A DNA stretch of 64,000 nucleotides, from positions 1-64,000 of the forward strand of contig CAKOHE010000085.1 of assembly GCA_934047225.1 (NCBI GenBank), read 5' to 3'. The position numbers and the translations under genes are program-made. The DNA is from Ypsolopha sequella (lineage: Eukaryota; Arthropoda; Insecta; Lepidoptera; Ypsolophidae). Below are positions 53,451 to 62,576 of this stretch, piece by piece. The notes below the pieces were generated by a model. It made no database searches, was not told the origin of the DNA, and saw only the letters and a list, made by a program, of their open reading frames with translations. Numbering within the stretch: the first letter of the stretch is position 1; each line of letters starts with the position of its first letter.

Positions 53451-56400
53451 GGCGTTTATAAGAATTGCACAATTCAACGTTGAGGGTATTATTAATAAAA
53501 AACCATTACTTATTAACTTTTTATTTGATAATGACATAGACATCTGTTTATTAAACGAGACATGGTTAAGAAACAACAATACTTTCAAGATTCCAAATTA
53601 TAATTTTATTAATCAAAATGGAAAAAATGGACGCTGTGGCGTCGGAATCTTAATTAAAGATAACTTCAAATACTCTATTACACAAACTCCTTTTTACGAT
53701 TTTATGCAATCTGTTGCATTGATTTTATCAACTAATGCTGGTAATTTAACTATCTTATGTACTTATAGCCCACCCCCTGACGGTACACAACGGCGTTTTC
53801 AAGGTAGAAGACTTAAGCAGATACTGAACAGCTTACCTAAACCAATAATTTTATCAGGTGACCTGAATGCTCATCATGTGGCTTTTGGGTGCACCACAAC
53901 TAATTCTAGAGGAAATGATGTATATAATATCTTAGATGAATGCGACTTATGTATATTGAATACAGGTACCCCAACTACAGTAGGAGGCCCAAATAAAAAT
54001 CCTTCTGCTATAGATATATCTTGTGTTAGCCCTTCTATTGCGCCTCTATGTGACTGGAGAGTACATAGTGATGCTATGGGTAGCTATCATTATCCAACTT
54101 TTATAGATATCCACACCTCAGTTGAAAAATACGTCATAGGTAGCCCAACAGACCGCTTTATCTACAGCAAAGCTGACTGGTTTCAGTATTCAGCTGAAAC
54201 AGAAAAAAGTTTAGGTGACATTAATATAAATTATTCTGATCCTTTGAAAACTTATAATGAATTTTGCAATATTTTAAATAAGATCAAACATGACACAATA
54301 CCAAAATTAAAAAAAAATACACAATATAATATGAAAAAACCGGTTCCCTGGTGGGATGATGAATGTATAGACGCAGTTAAAAAAAGTAAAGAAGCATTAA
54401 ATTTGTACAGGACCGATTCAAAATTAGTTAGCTTTATTGAATATAAAAAACTAGATGCCTTTAAAAAAAGATTGCTTAAAGAAAAGAAGAGAAATAGTTG
54501 GACTAAATTATGCCAATCTTTCAATAGATATACACCTGTTAGCATCATTTGGAACTATATCAGAAGATTTAAACGTATTTCATTACCTAAGAGTCCTAAA
54601 AATGATGAATGGATCCCTGCATTCATTAATAAATATGCACCATCATCTCCACCTGAAAAAGTAATAAACAAAATTAAATTAAATGAAATTTTTAGCCAAA
54701 ATGGAAATAAAGATTGTGCATCTCTTTCTGAACCTTTTACATTTCAAGAATTTATAATTGCAATCAAATCTAGAAAGGACACTACTCCCGGTTTGGACGA
54801 CATTTCATATAAACTTATCCGCAATATGCATAAAGTCGCACAAAAAACCTTATTGAGTATTTTAAATTTGCTTTGGGTTACACAATGCATTCCAGAATCA
54901 TGGAAAACACAATGTATTATCCCAATATTAAAACAAGACAAACCTGAAAATGACTTTAATTCATATAGACCCATATCCCTTTCCTCATGCGTTGGCAAAC
55001 TGTTTGAATTCATGCTTAAAACTAGGTTAGATCATTATGTAGAGTCACACAAAATCTTACCAGATCAACAATTTGGGTTCCGAAAAGGCCATAGTGCAAC
55101 AGAGAGCTTTACATCACTTGTTGCTGATATTAAAACCTCATTTCACAGTCACTCCGCTACTGTATGTCTCTTCCTTGATGTGCAGGGTGCTTTTGATAAT
55201 GTTGATCCCTCAGTATTAGCCCAAATCATGTCTGAAATCGGGATACCAGGACAAGTCTGTAAATGGATATTCAATTTCTTGTACGACAGAACTATGTATG
55301 TAAAGTTTAACAACACTCTACATGGACCTGGACAGGTGTACAAAGGAACTATGCAAGGTGCTACCATATCTCCATTACTGTACAACCTGTACACTTGTCA
55401 AATTAATAAATTCTTGACAGAGAGAAATATTAAATTTCTACAATTTGCAGATGACTTGTTAATATACACTGTAAATTCAAATATTAATGTAGCTATAAAC
55501 AATCTGAATAAGGCACTTGTTCAGATACATAAGTACTACTTTAACAAACTTCATCTTAATATCAATGCTAGCAAAAGTGGCGCAATGATATTTTCAAAAA
55601 AATGTAACAATGAAAACAACCATTCCTTAAAATATGACGGAAAACCATTACCATGGTTAAAGGAAAAGAAATTTTTGGGCATTTGGCTAGATAAAAAATT
55701 GTCATTTCATAATCATATAAACTACATTATCAGAAATGCTTCTAAAGGGCTCAATGTACTGCGTTCTTTGGCAGGAGTACATTGGGGGTCCGACCCAAAA
55801 ATTTTGTCCATGTTGTATAAAAGTATCATTAGAAGTCACTTTGATTATAGTTCTCTGGCTTACATGAATACAAGTCTGACATTGTTACGTAAATTAGAAA
55901 TTATTCAAAATAAAGCTTTACGCATTATCACTGGGGCTATGTGCTCTACTCCAATAAATGTAATGCAATGTGAGACTTGCATACCTCCACTACATTTCAG
56001 ACGACTACATATTGCTGAAAGATTTTGCTTAAAATTATTGTCCTCAGACAATAAATGTGTCTTAGGTAGAGTTCTGCCTAAACAAAATATTCAAATAGGT
56101 AACTTAGGCCCATATGTAAATACTACACAAATGTTGTCTGGACATGTACCAGAGATACTTAGAATAATAATCCAATTACAATCTGTAACTGTAAATATGT
56201 ATATAGATAACTTTTGGCCCTTATACAAAGTAAATTTCCCCATCCTTATAAATAATATTTCAGTAATTAGACAAAATATTTGCAACCAAAGTGATTTACT
56301 AGAATTTATTACGAAAAATAATTTATATTCACTATATACAGATGGCTCAAAAACTGTTGATATTGTAAGTTCTGCATTTTATGACCCTCAACAAAAACTA

Positions 56401-57228
56401 ACCAAATCTTTTAAGATAGACAATAATTGTAGCATATTTACAGCCGAAAGTTATGCTATCTACCAAGCACTAATCCATGTTGAAAATATTAACCATACCA
56501 ATATTACAATCTTCTCAGATTCCTTGAGTGTATTATTAGCATTAGAAAATAACTCACTACGATATAACCTTAATTATTTAGTCTTTAACATTAGAAATGC
56601 AATATACAATTTACAAATGAGCGGCAAGATAATAAGTTTCGTGTGGGTACCTTCTCATAGGGGCATCACTGGTAATGAAATCGTTGATCAAGCCACGAGA
56701 AACACATGCGATGAAGATCACTCCACAGACCTCAAGGTCCCATTTACAGACTTCCACATCCAGTTGAAGCAGAACCTGAAATTATTATGGTGTGATTACT
56801 GGAAAGAGATAAGTAAAGAGAAAGGAAAATGGTATGCTGAGATCCAAGGAAGCCCGCCCGCCAAACCTTGGTATCATAGAAATAAAAATGCTGATTGCAG
56901 AAAATATATAACCACTATAAACAGAATGCGGTTTGGACACTGCCAAAGCCGTACTCACCTGAATAGACTGAAACTGGCTGAAGATTCGAATTGTACATAC
57001 TGTGGAGAGAGCAATGCAGATTTACAACACATTATATTTAAATGTCAACAATTTGCAATACACAGACTACTTCTTGTAACCGAATTGAAAAAGATTTGCG
57101 AATGCGAAGATTGCGAAGAAACCCATAGTGATGTGCCAGTGCCCTCCCGTCTTCAAGACCTTTTAAAAGAACCTAAATTTTTTACTCCCCTATTCAAATA
57201 TATAATGAACACAGTGGAAAAATTATAA
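53443..57228 (+). CDS. LINE B ORF2: endonuclease, reverse transcriptase, RNase H
   Basis: 1,261 codons, uninterrupted. Endonuclease: AQFNVEGIINKK near residue 8, LLNETW, SGDLNAHH near 138 and GSYHYP. RT: YRPISLSSCVGKLFE near 507, FGFRKGHSATESF, FLDVQGAFDNVD, GTMQGATISPLLYN and FADD near 667. RNase H: YTDGSK near 964, FTAESYAI, SDSLSV and WVPSHRGITGNEIVD near 1067. The zinc knuckle CTYCGESNADLQHIIFKC lies near 1182. The start codon overlaps the ORF1 stop in ATGGCTAA, a stop-start overlap suited to coupled translation. With LINE B ORF1 this looks like a complete, possibly active element. Confidence 0.93.
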   Translation: MAKAFIRIAQFNVEGIINKKPLLINFLFDNDIDICLLNETWLRNNNTFKIPNYNFINQNGKNGRCGVGILIKDNFKYSITQTPFYDFMQSVALILSTNAGNLTILCTYSPPPDGTQRRFQGRRLKQILNSLPKPIILSGDLNAHHVAFGCTTTNSRGNDVYNILDECDLCILNTGTPTTVGGPNKNPSAIDISCVSPSIAPLCDWRVHSDAMGSYHYPTFIDIHTSVEKYVIGSPTDRFIYSKADWFQYSAETEKSLGDININYSDPLKTYNEFCNILNKIKHDTIPKLKKNTQYNMKKPVPWWDDECIDAVKKSKEALNLYRTDSKLVSFIEYKKLDAFKKRLLKEKKRNSWTKLCQSFNRYTPVSIIWNYIRRFKRISLPKSPKNDEWIPAFINKYAPSSPPEKVINKIKLNEIFSQNGNKDCASLSEPFTFQEFIIAIKSRKDTTPGLDDISYKLIRNMHKVAQKTLLSILNLLWVTQCIPESWKTQCIIPILKQDKPENDFNSYRPISLSSCVGKLFEFMLKTRLDHYVESHKILPDQQFGFRKGHSATESFTSLVADIKTSFHSHSATVCLFLDVQGAFDNVDPSVLAQIMSEIGIPGQVCKWIFNFLYDRTMYVKFNNTLHGPGQVYKGTMQGATISPLLYNLYTCQINKFLTERNIKFLQFADDLLIYTVNSNINVAINNLNKALVQIHKYYFNKLHLNINASKSGAMIFSKKCNNENNHSLKYDGKPLPWLKEKKFLGIWLDKKLSFHNHINYIIRNASKGLNVLRSLAGVHWGSDPKILSMLYKSIIRSHFDYSSLAYMNTSLTLLRKLEIIQNKALRIITGAMCSTPINVMQCETCIPPLHFRRLHIAERFCLKLLSSDNKCVLGRVLPKQNIQIGNLGPYVNTTQMLSGHVPEILRIIIQLQSVTVNMYIDNFWPLYKVNFPILINNISVIRQNICNQSDLLEFITKNNLYSLYTDGSKTVDIVSSAFYDPQQKLTKSFKIDNNCSIFTAESYAIYQALIHVENINHTNITIFSDSLSVLLALENNSLRYNLNYLVFNIRNAIYNLQMSGKIISFVWVPSHRGITGNEIVDQATRNTCDEDHSTDLKVPFTDFHIQLKQNLKLLWCDYWKEISKEKGKWYAEIQGSPPAKPWYHRNKNADCRKYITTINRMRFGHCQSRTHLNRLKLAEDSNCTYCGESNADLQHIIFKCQQFAIHRLLLVTELKKICECEDCEETHSDVPVPSRLQDLLKEPKFFTPLFKYIMNTVEKL

Positions 57229-57321
57229 TCTCTGATGTGAAGTGAAATATGTAAAAAGTGATAAAAAAAAAAATTTGACTATTTCTATAAAGAGTTGTGT
57301 AAAAATAAAATATAAACTATT

Positions 57322-57348
57322 GGCTCAAAAGGACTAGTTTCCAGGGCC
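57322..57348 (+). promoter_or_regulatory. LINE B 3' stem-loop
   Basis: The outer stem is GGCTC/GGGCC (one G-U pair), with four A, inner GGA/TCC and a CTAG-led loop. Position and shape are the same as in LINE A. Confidence 0.7.
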
Positions 57349-57373
57349 GTAAAACTTATTTAAAAAAAAAAAA

Positions 57374-57385
57374 ATTATCAGAAGC
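57374..57385 (+). repeat. LINE target-site copy 3
   Basis: ATTATCAGAAGC followed by a partial second copy, CATCAGAAGCC, which belongs to the original genomic site. Confidence 0.9.
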
Positions 57386-58840
57386 CATCAGAAGCCAAAA
57401 CAAGGAATATAATACCCCGAGCCAAAACAAGAAAATTAAAAAATTAAATTGGATTATTTTGCTGTTGGGTTTCCAGGAATATAATGGGTAAGTTATTCCA
57501 ATACGCTTAAGTTTCTACCTATAATTCGTGTAGGGTTGCAATCATCCCTGTTGCTTCTAAATCTAATGTAGGTAGGTACGTAGCGTCTTTGTGCTCTGAA
57601 TTAATGTGCCCAAGCCGCTACGCTACGGTCTTTCATCGGGCCAGGGGGGTCTAGCCCGCGCTAGGCAAGTCAATTATCCATCCAGCCTTTAGTTAGCGTC
57701 TAAGTTGCCTCAGCTCTGAAACTTTATACTTTCACGTAGTGAGTGATTGCAAGAGGTCTGCCTGTCCTCCATTTAGATGCCTAGAATATATTTAATAATG
57801 GACAGTTAACAGTCGATATCTCGCCTGAGCTAGAATCTCGCGAGATTGCATTGCCTAGCAGTCGAGAAGTCAGATCTAGCAAATCTAGGCGGTGCAAATT
57901 ACAGGTGGCGGTATGTCCCAAGCAACATTTAGGCTGAAAAAAAAACTTTATTCCAGTTCATTAACAGCTAAACGCTTTGAAATAGATGAACAAGAGACTC
58001 AAAACTTTCTTAGAGCTGTACAATAGCATAAATTATGTAGTTTAAACAGTGCAGCTGGGTAACGGCTGTACACATTACGAAATTTTTACTTTTAGCTTGT
58101 AAATAGCATTAAAAACACTAAACATACAGTGTCTAGTGTATAAACATACTTTAAGCAAGTCAAGAAGTCTTGAGTTGTGTAATGACTGAATAATGCTCTT
58201 AACTTTTGCTTTTGTACAGATTTATTATGTAAAAGAGCATTAAATTCTGCTATGGTGTGGCTATTGGTGTACAGCCATCATGGTTTGGATAAGAGCATAA
58301 TCTTACTCTATTGTACTGCCGACATGATTAGTTTAGGTGCAAATGATTAGTTTTCATTACCTACCATACAACAATTCTTTCGAGAGTGGCACTGGTGAGC
58401 CTATTATAATTATACACCTGATCCTAAGAAAAGTGGTCATTAATATTGGGTCAGAGTGTGGATCAGGGGAAATAATCTTCTGCACTGAAGTATTTCTAGG
58501 TTGTCATAAAAAAATAACCATGAAGACCCATTGACCCATTCCTAGTGTATTTTTGTAATTGCCAAAGTTAGGAAATGCATCCAAATAGAGAAAATAAAAT
58601 TAAAATTTTGAAGTTAAATCACTTTTCCTGATACTTCTCATTGGTTTATTGACACAAACTTACTTCTAGAATAGCTTCGACGCTTTTTATATACACTCTA
58701 GGGGTAGTAGCTATAAGACTGTTTCATAACCTCTTTTACGGATCAGTATCTCTTCCACCCGTTGGCAATCTGCTTGTTGATTTCCTGGTGTTTCTGGTCA
58801 TTTAGGGAGATTATTTGGCCAAGTTACCTTTTACTTTACA
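57386..58840. other. No gene recognised
   Basis: Flank to the right of the LINE pair. A GC-richer patch lies at about 57600-57680. No ORF with a known motif and no terminal repeats were seen. Confidence 0.5.
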
Positions 58841-59495
58841 CCTTTTATATGTTTTTTGTATTGTTTCAGAGAGCAATTATGACTTTGTTTATAAGGAAAT
58901 TACAAAATAATAATTATTACAAACAATTACAAAATAATAATTTTGTAATATTACAAAATAATAATTACAGACTAATGATGAAATGAGCATCACAGGAGGG
59001 GTACTGTTACTAAACACATACATTTGAACTGTTACTACATTCTGTCTGTCTAGTTATAGCTTTGTAAAATAAAAATGCTTTTGTATAGTCTCCTTTTATA
59101 TGTTTTTTGTATTGTTTCAGAGAGCAATTATGACTTCGGTTAAAAGGAATGCTTACAAAATAATAATTACAGACTAATGATGAAATGAGCATCACAGGAG
59201 GGGTACTGTTACTAAACACATACATTTGAACTGTTACTACATTCTGTCTGTCTAGTTATAGCTTTGTAAAATAAAAATGCTTTTGTATAGTCTCCTTTTA
59301 TATGTTTTTTGTATTGTTTCAGAGAGCAATTATGACTTCGTTTAAAAGGAATGCTTACAGGATGATAATTACAGACTAATGATGAAATGAGCATCACAGG
59401 AGGGGTACTGTTACTAAACACATACATTTGAACTGTTACTACATTCTGTTTGTCTAGTTATAGCTTTGTAAAATAAAAATGCTTTTGTATAGTCT
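58841..59495 (+). repeat. 202-bp tandem repeat, three copies
   Basis: Units start CCTTTTATATGTTTTTTGTA at 58841, 59092 and 59294. Copies 2 and 3 are 202 bp; the first is 251 bp because of extra ACAAAATAATAATTAC repeats. Each has GAGCATCACAGGAGGGGTAC and AACACATACATTTGAACTG. The short minus-strand ORFs in it are by-products. No function is evident. Confidence 0.9.
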
Positions 59496-59544
59496 CCTTT
59501 TTCTATCTTAGTTATGAGATTTTCGTCAAAGTTAAAAGTTTAAT

Positions 59545-62275
59545 AGGGTGAATGCTATAGCAATTGGCCCTTTAAGGAAAACTTGAATTTATAAGGCTCA
59601 TAAAATGAAACTTAGTGAATATTTTCCAAACATTTATTATTTTTATAAAGGAACATTTAGTTCAGTCTTATATGAAAAATCAGCTTTGGCACAAAAAATA
59701 ATACTTTTAAGATTATAATGATATTCTTTTGTCTACCTCGAAAATTTAGTAATTGGCCTTTAAAATACAGTTATTTGCATGGTATTATGTAGTAATTGGC
59801 CTTCTTTTAAAAACTCAATATTTCTTTTCTAAAAGCCTAATTCTTTTTGTCTTTCTTTTATTAGGAATAGTAATTCTTCATCACTCTCGTCATGCATGCT
59901 GGAGTTGCTGCTATCACCTTGTTCACGATAACAATTTTGACAAAGAAAACTGTCTCCTTTGTCTTCTGGTATGTGAATCTGGTGAGATTTAGGAATACAC
60001 ATTTCATGGTAAACATTTTGGCATTCAGAGCAACGTAGAAATGTTTTCTTTACTCTTTTTTTGCATACTTGACAATCAGGTTCATCGCACATTTTACTAT
60101 TTTTGGTTTTTGTGGTTTTCTTTTCCTTCATTTTCCTTTTATTTTCTTCGCGTTTAAGTTCTCTTGCAATTTTTCTGTCTTTTTTCTCATCTTCTAACCG
60201 TTTTTTTTCTTTAGCTTTGTCTTCAAGGATCTGATGGAACTCAGCGGATGTAATGTGGAAAGGCAGCCTTGCAATGTTTCTTTTTCCTTTTCTAGCTGGT
60301 TCCTTTGGTCTCAATAAAAATTCGTTTCTGTCTGTCGTGGAAGTTGAAGCACGATACAGATTATCCTTAACATGTGTTGTAGCTACCTGTCGCTCCCCAA
60401 CGCCAAGGTCCTCTAATGTAATTAAAGAGCTATGTATAGGGCTAATTTCACTCAGGTTGTCGATGTGGTTTTCTTTTCCATTTATCGAGATCCGTTCTGT
60501 TTGATCTTGCAGATCATGTGGAGTCGGATTTGGGCTATCAATTGTTATATTTCCTGTTTCCGCAGTTTCTTTGTTTTTACTCAGGTTGTCGATGTGGTTT
60601 TCTTTTCCATTTATCGAGATCCGTTCTATTTGATCTTGCAGGTCATGTAGAATCGGGTTTGGGCTGTCAGTTATATTTACTGTTTCCGTAGTTTCTTCGT
60701 TAGCTTCATTATGAGATGAACTTTGCTGATAAAAATCCCATAATCTATAAAGAATGAAAAAGTATTCATTATTTTGTGTGTCCGGTATTATCTCTTTGAT
60801 TCTTTCAAATTTTTCAATTGTCTCGTTCCCAACAAGGTCTTTAAATTTGGATAGAGGTAATTTTTTCTCCGGTTCTTCTGTCTCAACTGTCTCTGGTGCA
60901 GGCGCTGACTTTGCAATGCATTTGGAATAATTCACTGCATCTGGATTGAAAGGGAACAATCCACATGCTCTGAACCCATTGGTAATGTAGTCAGGTTTAA
61001 TTCTGTCCATAATCTTCCCCAAAACCGAAGCAAAATTCTGTTTCGTCACTACTTCTTCAACATTTTCTAAATGCCATTCCTGAACTGCTTTCTTCCATAG
61101 CTGTTTGACTGGCTTGAACAAAGAAACATCAGCTGGTTGGAGAATTCTTGTCGCATTCGGATACAATGCAAAGATTTCTATTTGCAGCGAATGAGCTATA
61201 CTACACTTAACTCGTATGTCATGTGTGACTTGTGGCCGTCAACAAACAATAGAACTGGCAACTCAATATTGTTTTGCAGTAAAAATGGGTGAAAAACGTT
61301 TTTTATGATATATACTTATAAACGTATCTGCTGTCATCCATCCTGAGGAACTTAGTGCTATACTAAAGCAATTTGGCACACTCTCTTATCCTTTCTGGTA
61401 GTCGTTGATATGGGTAAACAATCGTTGGTGAAACGTTTTTACCATCGGCTGAGATAGTAAATAAAACGGTCATTTTTTCTTTCGCTTTACCATCATCAAC
61501 GATATAAACGTTTTCTTCACCCTTCTCAGCAAAAACTCTCCCTGTACTTGGACAAGTAAGAAACCCAGACTCATTCAAAATATGGTCAAGGCCTGCCTTT
61601 TTAAGAGCATCCATTATAATGGTAAACCATTTCCGAATGTCTGCTTCCGTAACACATGCGCTAGCTTATGTAACAGCTTCACCTGTTCTTTGAGTTATTT
61701 TTGGATGACGCTTCAAAAAACTTTTCAGTCAATCTTTTCCAGGTCTGTTATCCTTAAATGGAGTTTCCCTTGGATTCTTATTCAAAAAGCTTTGAACTGA
61801 GTCTAAAATATCTTCCGCTTTTCTAGGGAACCCTTTTCTACCTAATTCACATATCCAGTTTTCTATTTTTTTTTCTTCTTCTCTAGTGAGATAAGGTTCT
61901 GGACCAAAGTAACTCTTCTTTTCTGGATATTTCCGTTTGAACTGTAGGGTAGCCCTGGGTATCCCATACTTTTTGGCTGTACTTCTTATAGGGAATCCAT
62001 TAGCTATTTCTGCTAAAACTTTGTCCATTTGCGCTTGACTGTATTGTGGTACTTTCGGCATGTTGTGGCAATCTGAAAAATAATTTAGTAATTGGCCCCT
62101 AGAAAAATTACGGCTATTGGCCCCCCGGCCAATTGCTGATCAGTTAGGTTCAAGAAAGTAATATTCTCCGAAATAAACCATGACTAAAATATAGGAATTA
62201 CAAAGCATTAATAACAGGTATAAAACTTTTTTTGCGAAAATATAATTATTTGCAGGGGGGGCCAATAGCTGAAAT
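59545..62275 (-). mobile_element. pogo/Tigger-type DNA element, broken
   Basis: The coding remnants at 59829-62061 are bracketed by seven AATTGGCC or CTATTGGCC motifs: 59563, 59751, 59793 on the left and about 62090, 62114, 62127 and 62260 on the right, the outermost ones pointing inward. The outer ends read TAGCAATTGGCCC (left) and, inverted, CAGCTATTGGCCC (right), so they may be the terminal repeats. Exact ends and a TA duplication could not be fixed. Confidence 0.6.
59829..62061 (-). pseudogene. pogo/Tigger-type transposase with C-terminal PHD-like finger, disrupted
   Basis: N-terminal part (61729-62061): a psq-type HTH (GFPIRSTAKKYGIPRATLQ) and a CENP-B-like second half. Central part (61363-61614): ESGFLTCPSTGRVFAEKG and FTISADGKNVSPTIVYPYQR; the Asp expected before ESGF is missing (it reads ILNESGF). 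Around 61225-61250 FVDGHKSHMTYEL gives the second catalytic Asp. C-terminal part (59829-61166, 445 codons): TRILQPADVSLFKPVK holds the third Asp, followed by two 40-residue repeats around DLQDQIERISINGKENHIDN, a Lys/Glu-rich helix, and a Cys4-His-Cys3 finger (CDEPDCQVC ... CSECQNVYHEMC ... FLCQNC) near residues 358-420. Frameshifts and stops between the three parts make it non-functional. Confidence 0.8.
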
Positions 62276-62478
62276 TTTACGAAATTAGTTATAATAATTA
62301 GCCAGCATAATAAACTAAGGTTATGTTTTATTATCACATCGAAAACATCGTCATTACATGCTTTGAGTATGATACTACTACAGTAAAATAAGACACAAAT
62401 AACCCTGATAAAAACAAATCACTTATCAATAAGTTTTTTACCTTACTTACCTTGTTTTTTTCTCAAGAGTATGACATA

Positions 62479-62576
62479 CCCTGCGTTCCGAAATAGAATA
62501 ATATCGCTAAAACCGATTACGAAAGTATGAAGTGAATGGCTTATGATCCATTGTAATTCTATTACGGACCGCAGGG
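62479..62576. mobile_element. 98-bp MITE related to the element at 15657-16264
   Basis: The ends are CCCTGCGTTCCGAAATAG and, inverted, CCCTGCGGTCCGTAATAG. ATA flanks both sides (62476-62478, 62577-62579). Its whole length corresponds to the two ends of the 608-bp element, in inverse orientation, with about 500 bp missing from the middle. Confidence 0.85.

Larger units (their letters stand above)
52087..57373 (+). mobile_element. LINE B, full-length I-group retrotransposon (5,287 bp)
   Basis: It begins GACTTTTTGGCGGG right after the 12-bp target copy and ends with about 13 A before the third copy. Both ORFs are open. LINE A and B share domain order, 5' end and 3' stem-loop but differ at many amino-acid positions, so they are distinct families, not one duplicated element. 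Confidence 0.93.

Noticed and set aside
44302..57385. Head-to-tail LINEs as a telomere array of the HeT-A/TART or SART/TRAS kind
   Set aside because: No TTAGG repeats are present, and the elements are separated by a target-site duplication, not telomeric DNA.
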